Shown here: positions 24,831 through 34,462 of the stretch, in pieces
Numbering within the stretch: position 1 is the stretch's first letter
Layout: every line of letters starts with the position of its first letter
DNA from: Roseateles sp. SL47
Lineage (GTDB): Bacteria; Pseudomonadota; Gammaproteobacteria; Burkholderiales; Burkholderiaceae_C
Length of the DNA: 64,000 bases
Direction: 5' to 3'
Assembly (NCBI RefSeq): GCF_026625885.1
Contig: NZ_CP113068.1
Span: forward strand, 5,890,001-5,954,000
Notes under the pieces: generated by a model
Told to the model about the DNA's origin: nothing
What the model saw: the letters and a program-made list of their open reading frames with translations, nothing else
Database searches by the model: none
Program-made: the position numbers and the translations under genes

Positions 24831-26093
24831 TCAGCCGGGCCGCTTCATCTGGCAGGAGGTGGGTGTTGAGGAGACGTAGGCATCGTAGGTCTTCACCGGC
24901 GCGAAGTTATAACCGGTGTTCTCCACGTTGTAGGGGTGCTTGGCGTCCACCTTCTGCCAGACCGAAATGAACAGCGGTTGCTGCAGCTGGTGATCGGTCT
25001 TGCGCACTTCCACGTCGCCGTTGAAGGATTTGAAACGCAGCCCTTCCAGCGCCGCCGCCACCTTCACCGGATCGGTGCTCTTGGCCTTGGCCATGGCGTT
25101 GCCCAGTGCGTTGTAGATGTGGATGATGCTGCCGGTGTAGAAGTCGTCGGTGAACTTGGCCTTGTATTCATTGGCCCACGCGTCCATCTGCCCACCCATG
25201 TTGTTGTAGTTGTAGGCCACCTGATAGACACGGCCCGCGCCGCTGGCGCCCATGGCGGTGGGCGTACCGCTCACCCCGGCGTAATAGGTGTAGAACTTGC
25301 CGTTGTAGCCCGCTTCATTGGCCGCCTTGATCAGCAGCGCCAGGTCCGACCCCCAGTTGCCGGTGATCACCGTGTCCGCGCCGGCCGCCTTGATCTTGGC
25401 CACATAGGGCGCAAAGTCACGCACCTGGGCCAGCGGATGAAGGTCCTCGCCCACCACCTGCACATCCGGCCGCTTCTTGGCCAGCATCTCCTTGGCGTAC
25501 TTGGCCACCTGCTGGCCGTGAGCGTAGTTCTGGTTGAGCAGATAGACCTTCTTCACCTCCGGCTGTTCCTTCAGGAAGGTGGTGATGGCCTCCATCTTCA
25601 TGGACGTGTCCGCATCAAAGCGGAAGTGCCAGTAGCTGCACTTGCTGTTGGTCAGGTCCGGGTCCACCGCCGAGTGGTTGAGGTAGAGCACCTCCTTGCC
25701 GGGGTTGCGCTCGTTGTGCTTGTTCACCGCATCGATGATGGCCAGCGCCGCCCCGGAGCCATTGCCCTGGGTGACGTAACGCACGCCCTGGTCGATGGCC
25801 GACTTCAGCGCATTCAGCGACTCCGCAGGGCTGAGCTTGTTGTCGATGGCGATGATCTCGAACTTCACACCGGCTGGATTGGTGGCGTTGAATTTCTCGG
25901 CAAAGAACTGGAAGCTCTTGACCTGGTTCTGTCCCACCGGGGCCATCAGGCCGGACAAGGGGTCGATCCAGGCGATCTTCACCGTCTCGCCCTTCTGGGC
26001 CAGGGCGCTGCCGGCCGCCAGGGCCAGTAGCGAGGCTACGGCCAGGGGGGGGACGAACAGACGGATCGGACGCTGGTGGCTGTGCGGGCTCAT
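24831..26093 (-). CDS. livK: Periplasmic substrate-binding protein of the Liv-type ABC transporter
   Basis: A 420-residue protein with a signal peptide (about residues 1-32, ending SALAQK) and the periplasmic-binding fold of the leucine/amide-binding family (VKIAWIDPLSGLMAPVGQNQV, VRYVTQGNGSGAALAIIDAVN). The ATG at 26093 has CAGGAG upstream. The ligand cannot be told; because an acyl-CoA ligase gene lies directly upstream, an organic or aromatic acid is as likely as an amino acid. Confidence 0.9.
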   Translation of the reverse strand: MSPHSHQRPIRLFVPPLAVASLLALAAGSALAQKGETVKIAWIDPLSGLMAPVGQNQVKSFQFFAEKFNATNPAGVKFEIIAIDNKLSPAESLNALKSAIDQGVRYVTQGNGSGAALAIIDAVNKHNERNPGKEVLYLNHSAVDPDLTNSKCSYWHFRFDADTSMKMEAITTFLKEQPEVKKVYLLNQNYAHGQQVAKYAKEMLAKKRPDVQVVGEDLHPLAQVRDFAPYVAKIKAAGADTVITGNWGSDLALLIKAANEAGYNGKFYTYYAGVSGTPTAMGASGAGRVYQVAYNYNNMGGQMDAWANEYKAKFTDDFYTGSIIHIYNALGNAMAKAKSTDPVKVAAALEGLRFKSFNGDVEVRKTDHQLQQPLFISVWQKVDAKHPYNVENTGYNFAPVKTYDAYVSSTPTSCQMKRPG

Positions 26094-26185
26094 GGGTTTG
26101 TCTCCTGATGTGGTTGTAGGCACGGCTTGGAACAGCGAGAGGGCCGCTCGTCAGTCCGGCGGCTTGGGGGGACTCTGCACGGCCG

Positions 26186-27847
26186 TCACACCGTGGGCAG
26201 CGGGTGCGACCGGAACTGCTCGCGCAGCTTCAGCTTGAGCATCTTTCCGGTGGCGGTGTGAGGAATCTCGCTCACAAACACCACATCGTCAGGCACCTGC
26301 CATTTGGCAATCTTGCCTTCATAGAACTTCAGCAGATCCTCGCGGGTGGGGCTGGCCCCGGGTTTGGGCACCACCACCAGCAGCGGGCGCTCGTCCCACT
26401 TGGGATGCGCCACCGCAATCACCGCAGCTTCGTGCACCGCCGGATGGGCCATGGCGATGTTCTCCAGGTCGATGGAGCTGATCCATTCGCCGCCGGACTT
26501 GATCACATCCTTGCTGCGGTCGGTGATCTGCATGAAGCCGTCTTCGTCGATGGTCGCCACATCGCCGGTGGGGAACCACAGGCCGGCGTCACGTCCATCG
26601 CGTCCGGTCACGGGGATCAAGGGCGCGTCCACATGGCCGTAGTAGCTGGCAATCACCCAGGGGCCACGCACCACCAGGTTGCCGGCGCTGCGGCCATCCC
26701 AGGGGAGCTCCTGGCGGGTGTCGTCGATCACCGTCATGTCGATGCCGTAGATCGCCTTGCCCTGCTTTTCCAGCAGGTGGCGCTGCTCCTGCGGCGACAG
26801 CAACAGATGCTTGCTGCTGAGCCGGCTCAGCGTGCCCAGCGGTGACAACTCGGTCATGCCCCAGGCATGGATCACCTCCACACCGTAATCGTCCATCAAC
26901 GTGGCCAGCATGGCCGGTGGGCAGGCGGAGCCACCGATGACCGTGCGCTTGAAGCTGCTGAACTTCAGGCCCTGGCTGCCGACATAGTTGAGCAGGCCCA
27001 GCCAGACGGTGGGCACACCCGCGCTGAAGGTGACCTGCTCTTTCTCGAACAGCTCATACAGCGACTTCCCGTCCAGATGCGGGCCGGGGAACACCACCTT
27101 GGCGCCCACCAGCGCGGTGCTGTAGGGCAGGCCCCAGGCATTGACGTGAAACATCGGCACCACCGGCAGGATCACATCCCGCCGGGTGCAGGCCATGGCG
27201 TCCGGCAGCGCCGCGCCAAACGCATGCAGCACGGTACTGCGGTGGCTGTAGACGGCACCCTTGGGATGCCCGGTCGTACCGCTGGTGTAGCAGAGGGTGG
27301 AGGCGGTGTCCTCGTCCAGCAGCGGCCAGGTGTAGCGGCCGTCTTCCGCAGCGATCAGGTCCTCATAACAGATCAGCCCCGGCAGAGCGGTCTCGGCCGG
27401 CATGTGGGCCCGGTCGGTCATCAGAATGAAATGCCGCACCGAGGTCAGTTGCGGCGCGATCTTCTCCACCAGCGGCAGGAAGCTCAGGTCCAGGCACAAG
27501 GCGCTGTCCTGCGCGTCATTGGCGATCCAGGCGATCTGCTCGGGGAACAGTCGCGGGTTGATGGTGTGGCAGACCAGGCCCGACCCCGAAGTGCCGTAGT
27601 AGATCTCCAGATGGCGATGGCCATTCCAGGCCAGCGTGCCCACGCGGTCCCCGGCCTGCAGCCCCAACCGGGTGAATGCCTGAGCCAGCTGGCGGGAGCG
27701 GAACTCCACCTCCGCCCAGTTGCTGCGATGCAAGTCACCTTCACAGCGCTTGCTCACGATCTCGGTGTCTCCGGCGTGCCGGGCCGCGTGCTGAATCAAT
27801 GAAGAGATCAGCAACGGCATCGACATCATCTGGCCCAACAGTGCCAT
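26186..27847 (-). CDS. Long-chain acyl-CoA synthetase / AMP-dependent CoA ligase
   Basis: A 553-residue adenylate-forming enzyme that activates a carboxylic acid with ATP and CoA. The P-loop-like A3 motif [17 protein letters not shown], the A5 region [12 protein letters not shown], the A7 motif [24 protein letters not shown] and the A10 Lys in [15 protein letters not shown] are all present. AAGGAGACATGG precedes the ATG at 27847. It is the first gene of a minus-strand operon continuing into livK-livH-livM-livG-livF, so uptake and activation of one compound are probably joined. Confidence 0.93.
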   Translation of the reverse strand: MALLGQMMSMPLLISSLIQHAARHAGDTEIVSKRCEGDLHRSNWAEVEFRSRQLAQAFTRLGLQAGDRVGTLAWNGHRHLEIYYGTSGSGLVCHTINPRLFPEQIAWIANDAQDSALCLDLSFLPLVEKIAPQLTSVRHFILMTDRAHMPAETALPGLICYEDLIAAEDGRYTWPLLDEDTASTLCYTSGTTGHPKGAVYSHRSTVLHAFGAALPDAMACTRRDVILPVVPMFHVNAWGLPYSTALVGAKVVFPGPHLDGKSLYELFEKEQVTFSAGVPTVWLGLLNYVGSQGLKFSSFKRTVIGGSACPPAMLATLMDDYGVEVIHAWGMTELSPLGTLSRLSSKHLLLSPQEQRHLLEKQGKAIYGIDMTVIDDTRQELPWDGRSAGNLVVRGPWVIASYYGHVDAPLIPVTGRDGRDAGLWFPTGDVATIDEDGFMQITDRSKDVIKSGGEWISSIDLENIAMAHPAVHEAAVIAVAHPKWDERPLLVVVPKPGASPTREDLLKFYEGKIAKWQVPDDVVFVSEIPHTATGKMLKLKLREQFRSHPLPTV

Positions 27848-28076
27848 CCATGTCTCCTTGATCTGTGTGCTCGTCAGACCTCCAGGGGGGCTGCGAGCCT
27901 GTCTTTGGATCAGTCTATGTCCGCCCCGATGCGGCTAACGTCACCCTAGTGACGCGACAGACCGTACGGCATAAGGATATTTACCTACGCAGCCTGACTG
28001 AGGGGGATCGTTCGGCACCGGCTTCGGGCTTGTCCCTACGGCGATGACGGCGAGGGTCGATCGCTACACTGCCGGC

Positions 28077-29612
28077 ATGACTTCCCCTGAGACGCTCTCG
28101 GCTGCTGCGTCGGCAGTTGCTTTCACCCCGCACTTCACCAACCGATTCCACAGCCTGGGCCCTGCGTTCTTCACCGAGCTGCAGGCCGCAGCGCTGCCAG
28201 CGCCACACTGGATCGGCGTGAGCCAGCCGTGCACCGAGCTGCTGGGCTGGCCCAGCGACTGGTGGCAGCAGCCCGGTGCGCTGGACGCCTTCAGCGGCCA
28301 TGCACCATGGCCGGGCATGCAGCCGCTGGCGAGTGTCTACAGCGGCCACCAGTTCGGCGTTTGGGCCGGCCAACTCGGGGATGGCCGCGCGCTCTGGCTG
28401 GGAGAAGTGCAGGCCCCCGGCGGCCCACTGGAAATGCAGCTCAAGGGTGCGGGCCCAACGCCCTACTCCCGCCGCGGCGACGGCCGGGCCGTGCTGCGTT
28501 CCTCGATCCGCGAGTTCCTCTGCTCCGAAGCGATGGCCGGGCTGGGCATTCCCACCACGCGTGCGCTCTGCCTGGTCGGCTCGCGTGAGCTGAAGGTGCA
28601 ACGCGAAACGGTGGAAACCGCCGCCGTGGTCACGCGCGTGGCCCCCAGCTTCCTGCGCTTTGGCCACTTCGAGCACTTCGCCCACCACGGCCAACCGGCA
28701 CAGCTGCAGCAGTTGTTTGACTATTTCCTGCGCACCCATGCCCCGGAGTGTGCCGATGCACCCAACCCGGTGACGGCGGTGCTGGCCCGGGTGGCGGGTC
28801 AGACGGCCGATCTGATCGCCCAGTGGCAGGCGGTGGGGTTCATGCATGGCGTGATGAACACAGACAACATGTCCATGCTGGGCCTGACCATCGACTATGG
28901 TCCCTTCGGCTTCATGGACGGTTTCAACCCTGGGCATATCTGCAACCATTCCGACCATCAGGGACGTTACGCGTTTGCCCGGCAGCCGCAGGTGGGCCTG
29001 TGGAATCTGCATGCGCTGGCACAGGCGCTGTTCCCGCTGATGCCGACGGCGGACTCCGACGCCGATGCCGCCGCCGAAGCCTTGCAGGAGGCGCTGGAGG
29101 TCTACCGTGAACGTTTCGGCCAGGCCTTGCTGTCGGCCATGCGGGCCAAGCTGGGCCTGCTGGACACGCTGGACGAAGACGGCCCGCTGATTGACGACTG
29201 GCTGCGCCTGCTGGCCAAGCACCAGACCGACTACACCCTGGCCCATCGCCGCCTGAGCCATTTCGACCCGCACCAGCCGTCACCTGCCGAGGCCAACGCT
29301 CCGGTGCGCGACCTGTTCCTGGACCGCCCGGCCTTTGATGCCTGGGCCGCCCGTTATGCCGAACGCTTGAAGAAAACGCCTGCGGACACATCTGGGGACC
29401 GTGCCGTCAGGATGAAGGCGGTGAATCCGGCGGTGGTGTTGCGCAATCACCTGGCACAAACCGCCATCGAGCGCGCCGAGGCGGGCGACTTCTCCGAAGT
29501 GCAACGGTTGCAGCAGGTGCTCAGCCGTCCGTACGACGAACCTTCCAAGCCCGCAGACGCCGACTTTCCGCCCGACTGGGCGCAACATCTGGAGGTGTCC
29601 TGTTCATCATGA
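28077..29612 (+). CDS. selO: SelO/YdiU protein adenylyltransferase
   Basis: A 511-residue pseudokinase-fold enzyme that transfers AMP to proteins in redox stress control. Diagnostic segments are [40 protein letters not shown] in overlapping parts, [19 protein letters not shown] and [22 protein letters not shown]. The C-terminus is SCSS, where the conserved Cys matches the selenocysteine position of animal SelO. The start may be ATG at 28077 or an upstream codon at 28044. The stop overlaps the msrB start (ATGA). Confidence 0.93.
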   Translation: MTSPETLSAAASAVAFTPHFTNRFHSLGPAFFTELQAAALPAPHWIGVSQPCTELLGWPSDWWQQPGALDAFSGHAPWPGMQPLASVYSGHQFGVWAGQLGDGRALWLGEVQAPGGPLEMQLKGAGPTPYSRRGDGRAVLRSSIREFLCSEAMAGLGIPTTRALCLVGSRELKVQRETVETAAVVTRVAPSFLRFGHFEHFAHHGQPAQLQQLFDYFLRTHAPECADAPNPVTAVLARVAGQTADLIAQWQAVGFMHGVMNTDNMSMLGLTIDYGPFGFMDGFNPGHICNHSDHQGRYAFARQPQVGLWNLHALAQALFPLMPTADSDADAAAEALQEALEVYRERFGQALLSAMRAKLGLLDTLDEDGPLIDDWLRLLAKHQTDYTLAHRRLSHFDPHQPSPAEANAPVRDLFLDRPAFDAWAARYAERLKKTPADTSGDRAVRMKAVNPAVVLRNHLAQTAIERAEAGDFSEVQRLQQVLSRPYDEPSKPADADFPPDWAQHLEVSCSS

Positions 29613-30046
29613 GCAAGCCTGTGAACCATCAAGAACGCGACCGCAACAGCGACTACGAAGTCAAGAAGACCGACGCCGAATGGCGTGCCCAGCTGGACCC
29701 GATGCAATACCAGGTGGCACGGCAGGCGGCGACGGAACGCGCCTTCACCGGCAAATACTGGGATCACTGGGAAGCCGGCCGCTACAACTGCGTGGGGTGC
29801 GGCACGCCGCTGTTCCAGGCGGACACCAAATTTGATGCCGGCTGCGGCTGGCCCAGCTATTACGAGCCGATCAATTCCGAGGTCGTGGAGCGCGTGGTGG
29901 ACGAGAGCCACGGCATGGTGCGGGTGGAAGTGCGCTGCAACCAATGTGGCACTCACCTGGGCCACGTCTTCCCGGACGGGCCGGAACCCACGGGTGAGCG
30001 CTTCTGCATCAACTCGGCCGCGATAGACTTCGAACCTCAGCGCTGA
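29609..30046 (+). CDS. msrB: Peptide-methionine (R)-S-oxide reductase MsrB
   Basis: A 145-residue cytoplasmic repair enzyme that reduces methionine-R-sulfoxide. The zinc-binding pairs Cys61/Cys64 (CVGCGTPLF) and Cys110/Cys113 ([17 protein letters not shown]) and the catalytic Cys133 ([11 protein letters not shown]) are present, as is [10 protein letters not shown]. It is translationally coupled to selO, which joins two oxidative-stress functions in one message. Confidence 0.95.
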   Translation: MSKPVNHQERDRNSDYEVKKTDAEWRAQLDPMQYQVARQAATERAFTGKYWDHWEAGRYNCVGCGTPLFQADTKFDAGCGWPSYYEPINSEVVERVVDESHGMVRVEVRCNQCGTHLGHVFPDGPEPTGERFCINSAAIDFEPQR

Positions 30047-30076
30047 GCGCCCAATCCGGTTTCTCCGGCCTTTCGA

Positions 30077-30739
30077 ATGAAGTTGTTGCTCGATTTCCTG
30101 CCGCTCCTGCTGTTCTTCGCGACGTTCAAGTATGCGGATGGCCGCCCGGAGTGGGCGGCCGGTTTTGCTACCGAACATCTTGGTTTTCTTGTATCCGGCG
30201 GCCAGGTGCCAGCGGAAGTGGCGCCCGTGCTGCTGGCCACCGTGGTGGTCATGGCGGCCACCGTGGCGCAGGTGGTGTTTCTCAAGGCCACCCGGCGCAA
30301 GGTGGACCTGATGCTCTGGATCAGCCTGGCGCTGGTCATGGTGATGGGCAGCGCCACGATCTATTTCCACAGCGAGACTTTCATCAAATGGAAGCCCTCG
30401 CTGCTGTATTGGGCGTTCTCGCTGTCCTTTCTCATCAACCACCTGGTGCTGGGGCGCAACCTGCTGCGCAAGATGCTGGGCGGGGAGCTCCAGCTGCCGG
30501 ACGAGGTCTGGACGCGGCTGAACTGGGCCTGGGTGCTGTTCTTCGGGGCGATGGGTTTTGCCAATCTTTACGTCGCTTACGAGTTCAGCAGGTCGGCCTG
30601 GGCCACCTTCAAGGCCTTTGGTTCCACCGGCCTGATCGTGCTGTTCACGCTGGGCCAGGGCCTGTACATGAGCCGGCACCTGCCGGAGGCTGTGGAGGGC
30701 GCGGAGCCCGGTGCGGGCGCTGAGGAGCCACGGCGATGA
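30077..30739 (+). CDS. ispZ: Septation protein A / inner membrane protein YciB (IspZ family)
   Basis: A 220-residue inner-membrane protein with five or six helices, linked to cell-envelope maintenance and division. It begins MKLLLDFLPLLLFFATFKY and has SEDIYFHSETFIKWKPS-like sequence (ATIYFHSETFIKWKPSLLY), LGRNLLRKMLGGELQLPDEVW and WTRLNWAWVLFFGAMGFANLYV, all typical of the family. It shares an ATGA overlap with the next gene. Confidence 0.94.
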   Translation: MKLLLDFLPLLLFFATFKYADGRPEWAAGFATEHLGFLVSGGQVPAEVAPVLLATVVVMAATVAQVVFLKATRRKVDLMLWISLALVMVMGSATIYFHSETFIKWKPSLLYWAFSLSFLINHLVLGRNLLRKMLGGELQLPDEVWTRLNWAWVLFFGAMGFANLYVAYEFSRSAWATFKAFGSTGLIVLFTLGQGLYMSRHLPEAVEGAEPGAGAEEPRR

Positions 30740-31056
30740 GCGGCCCGCAAACCCCGATGGACACTGCAATCAACGGTGGTGGTGCGGCGGGCATGTCGGC
30801 CCAGATCGAGGCCCGTGTGCGGGCGGCGCTGGCGCCCGAGGTACTTCGCCTGCGGGATGACAGTGCCCAGCACGCCGGCCATGCGGGCGCTCGAGAGGGG
30901 GGGCACTATTACCTCGAAATCGTCAGCACGCGCTTTGCCGGTTTACCCAGGGTGGCGCGGCATCGGCTCGTATATGATGCCCTCGCCGATCTGATGAAGA
31001 AGGGCATTCACGCGTTGGCCATTGACGCACGCGCGCCCGACGAACAGCAGAACTAG
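30736..31056 (+). CDS. bolA: BolA family protein
   Basis: A 106-residue protein with the BolA fold: YYLEIVSTRFAGLPRVARHRLVYDAL and the C-terminal GIHALAIDARAP. BolA-type proteins act with monothiol glutaredoxins in iron-sulfur handling or as regulators. The first about 20 residues are not conserved-looking, so the start may be at the Met at 30793; the four-base overlap with ispZ supports 30736. Confidence 0.88.
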   Translation: MSGPQTPMDTAINGGGAAGMSAQIEARVRAALAPEVLRLRDDSAQHAGHAGAREGGHYYLEIVSTRFAGLPRVARHRLVYDALADLMKKGIHALAIDARAPDEQQN

Positions 31057-31140
31057 GTTCATGAGTAGCGCCGTTGATCGGCGCTTTGTTTTGGAGCGTG
31101 ATTGGACGCTCACCGGGAGTCTCTGAAAGGCCCTTTATCC

Positions 31141-31935
31141 ATGAAGAAGTTTGTGCTTGCCGCCACTGTGGCGGCCATCGGCGCCCTGTCCCTGCCGGCC
31201 ATGGCGCAGAACATCGCTACCGTGAACGGCAAGGCTGTTCCGAAGGCGCGTGCTGATCTGCTGATCTCGCAGATCACCAAGGGTGGCCAGCCGCGCAGCC
31301 CTGAAATGGAAAGCAAGGTCAAGGACGAAGTGGTTCTGCGTGAGATCTTCATGCAGGAAGCCGAGCGCCGTGGCCTGGCCGCTTCGGCCGACTACAAGGC
31401 TCAGCTGGAACTGGCTCGCCAGTCGCTGCTGATCCGTGAGCTGTTTGCGGACTATGCCAAGAAGAATCCGGTGACGGATGCCGAAGCCAAGGCTGAATAT
31501 GACAAGTTCAAGGCTCAGGCCAGCGGCACGGAATACCATGCCCGTCACATCCTGGTGAAGACGGAAGACGAAGCCAAGGCGCTGATCAAGCAGCTCAATG
31601 GCGGCGCCAAGTTTGAAGACCTGGCGGGCAAGAACTCCACCGACACCGAATCGGCCAAGAATGGCGGCGACCTGGGCTGGTCGGCACCGGACGCTTATGT
31701 GCCGGAATTTGGTCAGGCGCTGAGCCAGCTCAAGGGCGGCGAAATGACGCAGACCCCGGTGAAGACGCAGTTCGGCTTCCACATCATCAAGCTGGAAGAA
31801 ACGCGTGAAGCGCAATTCCCGGCCTTTGATGACGTGAAGGCACAGATCGTCCAGCGTATCAGCCAGCAGAAGGTGGCTGCATTCCAGGAAGAGCTGCGCA
31901 CCAAGGCCAAGACGGACTACAAGTTCTCGAATTGA
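31141..31935 (+). CDS. Secreted parvulin-type peptidylprolyl isomerase
   Basis: A 264-residue periplasmic folding catalyst. A signal peptide (MKKFVLAATVAAIGALSLPAMAQ) is followed by a helical chaperone region (about 25-130) and a PpiC domain (about 130-235) with YHARHILVKTEDEAKALIKQL, DLGWSAPDAYVPEFGQAL and TQFGFHIIKLEETRE. It resembles PrsA/SurA-like foldases that assist outer-membrane proteins. A strong terminator follows. Confidence 0.92.
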   Translation: MKKFVLAATVAAIGALSLPAMAQNIATVNGKAVPKARADLLISQITKGGQPRSPEMESKVKDEVVLREIFMQEAERRGLAASADYKAQLELARQSLLIRELFADYAKKNPVTDAEAKAEYDKFKAQASGTEYHARHILVKTEDEAKALIKQLNGGAKFEDLAGKNSTDTESAKNGGDLGWSAPDAYVPEFGQALSQLKGGEMTQTPVKTQFGFHIIKLEETREAQFPAFDDVKAQIVQRISQQKVAAFQEELRTKAKTDYKFSN

Positions 31936-31986
31936 TTTCCGTAGCAAAAGCACTCGACGGTTGACGCTGTCACCGTCATGATTGCG

Positions 31987-32028
31987 GGCCCGCGACGCTG
32001 ATTCTCAGCCGCGGGCCTTTGTTTTTTT
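31987..32028 (+). terminator. Rho-independent terminator after the peptidylprolyl isomerase gene
   Basis: GGCCCGCG and CGCGGGCC form an 8-bp stem with a 15-base loop, followed by TTTGTTTTTTT. It closes the selO-msrB-ispZ-bolA-isomerase run. Confidence 0.88.
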
Positions 32029-32042
32029 AGGTGTTTCCTCAC

Positions 32043-32603
32043 ATGACGGCTTCCCGATTGGCCAGGCGCCTGCTTCCATCGCCTGAACTGCTCTCCCGCA
32101 CGCGGGGTATGGGCTGGCTGGGTGCTTATCTGAGGGAGCGTCCGTGGTTATGGGTGGCGCACCGCCGCCGGGTGGCGTTGGGGGCTGCGGTGGGCTTGGC
32201 GGTGGGCGTGATTCCCTTGCCCACGCAGATGTTGCTGGCGGCCTTTGCGGCCATTGCCTTCCGCGCCAATGTTGCGGCGGCTGTGGCGGCCACCTGGCTG
32301 ACCAACCCGTTGACGCTGGTCCCGATCTGGGGTTTTGCGATTTTCCTGGGCCGCCAGGTCCTGGGAATTCACGGCCCGATCTCGGCCCCCCGCGAACTGG
32401 CGCTGAACTGGAGCGAGCCTTCCAGTTGGTGGCCGGCGGTGTCCCAATGGTTCGCCGAACTGGGCACCCCACTCCTGGTGGGCCTCCCGCTGGCCGGCCT
32501 GGTCCTTGGCGCCAGCCTCTACGTCATTGTGTACATCGGCTGGTGGCTCGTCATCCGCACCGAACGCCGCCGCCGCCTCCGCTCCCGCGAGCTCCGCCTC
32601 TAG
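32043..32603 (+). CDS. DUF2062 domain membrane protein
   Basis: A 186-residue inner-membrane protein. The DUF2062 marks are ERPWLWVAHRRRVALGAAVGLAVGVIPLPTQML (read in overlapping parts) and ATWLTNPLTLVPIWGFAIFLGR, with three to four hydrophobic segments and a basic C-terminus. The function of the family is unknown. The ATG at 32043 follows a weak AGGTG; the preceding terminator suggests its own promoter. Confidence 0.88.
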   Translation: MTASRLARRLLPSPELLSRTRGMGWLGAYLRERPWLWVAHRRRVALGAAVGLAVGVIPLPTQMLLAAFAAIAFRANVAAAVAATWLTNPLTLVPIWGFAIFLGRQVLGIHGPISAPRELALNWSEPSSWWPAVSQWFAELGTPLLVGLPLAGLVLGASLYVIVYIGWWLVIRTERRRRLRSRELRL

Positions 32604-32621
32604 CCCAGCCGCTCGCCCACA

Positions 32622-32961
32622 GGGCCGAGCCCACCGAGCGGAGCCCATGGATCCGGCTCCGCCGGTCCATCGGGCTCGCCCCCCGGTGGGGGGCCGCCGT
32701 CAGGCGGTAGGGGGAGAGCCAGGTCCCCGCTCGCCCCCCGGGCCGAGCCCACCGAGCGGAGCCCATGGATCCGGCTCCGCCGGTCCATCGGGCTCGCCCC
32801 CCGGTGGGGGGGCCGCCGTCAGGCGGTAGGGGGGAGAGCCAGGTCCCCGCTCGCCCCCCGGGCCGAGCCCACCGAGCGGAGCCCATGGATCCGGCTCCGC
32901 CGGTCCATCGGGCTCGCCCCCCGGTGGGGGGGCCGCCGTCAGGCGGTAGGGGGGAGAGCCA
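32622..32961. repeat. Three tandem copies of a GC-rich unit of 118-120 bp
   Basis: Copies begin at 32622, 32740 and 32860 (each at GGGCCGAGCCCACCGAGCGG). Copy one differs by two single-G deletions, giving 118 rather than 120 bases; copy three runs into the ABC gene and stops at about 32961. Each unit holds strong hairpins, such as GCCCCCC-CACC-GGGGGGC on the minus strand, and a copy of the last bases of the ABC coding sequence with its stop codon. Long open frames through the repeat are artefacts of its period. Confidence 0.88.
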
Positions 32962-33631
32962 TCTCCAGGAGGTGACCGGCGGCGATCTTGAGCTGTCGGT
33001 CGCACTGCCTCGCGAGGTTCTGATCATGGGTCACCATCACCAGCGTGGTGCCCAGTTCCCGATTCAGGTCGAACATCAGCTTCATCACCTGTTCCCCGGT
33101 TGCAAAGTCCAGGCTCCCGGTGGGCTCGTCCGCCAGCAGCAGATCCGGCTGCTGCACAAACGCCCGTGCCAGCGCCACCCGTTGCTGTTCCCCGCCGGAC
33201 AGCACCCGCGGATAGTGCGCCAGCCGCTGCCCCAGCCCGACCCGCTCAAGCATCTGGCGCGCCTGCCCCCGGGCATCCCGTTCGCCCCGCAGTTCCAGCG
33301 GCAGCATCACGTTTTCCAGCGCCGTCAGGTGCCCCAGCAGTTGGAAGCTCTGGAACACAAACCCCAGGTGCTCCCCACGCAGGGCCGCCCGGCCGTCTTC
33401 GTCCAGCGAAAACATGTCCTGACCCTTCAGGCGCACCGCGCCGGTGGTGGGCGTATCCAGGCCCGCCAGGATGGACAGCAGCGTGCTCTTGCCAGAGCCC
33501 GACGCGCCCACGATGGCGACGGATTCCCGTGCCTGCAGTTGGAAGGTGATGTCATGCAGAATGGTCAGCACGCCGCTGGCGTCCTGCACCGACTTGTTGA
33601 CGTGATCGACCTCGAGGATGTTCTGAACCAT
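32939..33631 (-). CDS. ybbA: ABC transporter ATP-binding protein, YbbA/LolD-like
   Basis: A 230-residue ATPase of the MacB/LolD group: [20 protein letters not shown] (P-loop), FVFQSFQLLGHLTALENVMLPLEL, LSGGEQQRVALARAF, LLLADEPTGSLD and VMVTHDQNLA. In other proteobacteria ybbA lies head to head with tesA, as here, and works with an FtsX-like permease; no permease gene follows within the window. The last seven codons lie inside the 120-bp repeat. Its ATG overlaps the tesA ATG on the other strand. Confidence 0.9.
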   Translation of the reverse strand: MVQNILEVDHVNKSVQDASGVLTILHDITFQLQARESVAIVGASGSGKSTLLSILAGLDTPTTGAVRLKGQDMFSLDEDGRAALRGEHLGFVFQSFQLLGHLTALENVMLPLELRGERDARGQARQMLERVGLGQRLAHYPRVLSGGEQQRVALARAFVQQPDLLLADEPTGSLDFATGEQVMKLMFDLNRELGTTLVMVTHDQNLARQCDRQLKIAAGHLLEMALPPTA

Positions 33632-34319
33632 GAATCAACCGCAGTTGCGCCGCCGTGAGTGGATGCTGCACTGTAGCGCCAGTCTCCTCACCGTGAGCCT
33701 GGCAGTGCCTCTGGCCCTACCTGCCGCCGCACAAGGAAAGACCTCCACCCTCCAGGCAGGCGCCCCGCGCCGCATCCTGGTGCTGGGCGACAGCCTCTCC
33801 GCCGAATACGGCCTGGCTCGGGGCAGCGGCTGGGTGGCTCTCATGACCCAGCGTCTGCAAGGCCAGCAACTGCCAGCCGACGTGGTCAATGCCAGCATCA
33901 GCGGGGACACCACCTCCGGCGGCGCCTCACGCCTGCCTGCCCTGCTGCAGCAGCACAAGCCCACCCATCTGGTGATCGAACTGGGCGGCAACGATGCCCT
34001 GCGCGGCCTGCCGCTGAACATGACGCGTGAGAACCTGCGTGCCATGGTCAAGGCTGGCAAGGCCGCCGGCGCCAAGGTGCTGCTGGTGGGCATGCAGATT
34101 CCCCCCAACATGGGCGCCAGCTACACGCGCGATTTCGAGGCCAGCTTCAAGACTGTGGCGCAGGAGGAAAAGGTGCCGCTGGTGCCCTTCCTGCTCGCGG
34201 GGGTTGCAGACCGCCCGGATGCAGTGGAATGGTTCCAGTCCGACCGCATTCATCCATTGGCCAAGGCCCACCCGCTGATGCTGGACAACGTCTGGAAGCT
34301 GCTGCGGCCGATGCTCTGA
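33630..34319 (+). CDS. tesA: Periplasmic GDSL esterase/thioesterase TesA-like
   Basis: A 229-residue SGNH hydrolase acting on esters and acyl-CoA. The signal peptide ends LPAAAQG at about residue 36. The four blocks are clear: GDSLSAEYGLARGSGW with the nucleophile Ser, SGDTTSGGASRL, ELGGNDALRG, and the Asp/His pair in SDRIHPLAKAH. It is divergent from ybbA, sharing the tetranucleotide CATG for both start codons. Confidence 0.93.
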   Translation: MNQPQLRRREWMLHCSASLLTVSLAVPLALPAAAQGKTSTLQAGAPRRILVLGDSLSAEYGLARGSGWVALMTQRLQGQQLPADVVNASISGDTTSGGASRLPALLQQHKPTHLVIELGGNDALRGLPLNMTRENLRAMVKAGKAAGAKVLLVGMQIPPNMGASYTRDFEASFKTVAQEEKVPLVPFLLAGVADRPDAVEWFQSDRIHPLAKAHPLMLDNVWKLLRPML

Positions 34320-34462
34320 CGTGCGCTGATCGGTACGACCGAACCGGTCCGCAGCTTCCTCCAGCAGCTTCCGAGGCGATCATGGACACATCGTCTCCTG
34401 GGAGGGCGAAGCCTTCCCAGGCCATGGCTGGCGGCCGGGCTGCCAGCTTTCAGGGAGTCACC

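Noticed and set aside
32600..33658. Open frames running through the GC-rich repeat on both strands
   Set aside because: The 120-bp period is divisible by three, so frames stay open by repetition. The Pro/Gly-rich products lack starts with ribosome binding sites and cross the real stop of ybbA.
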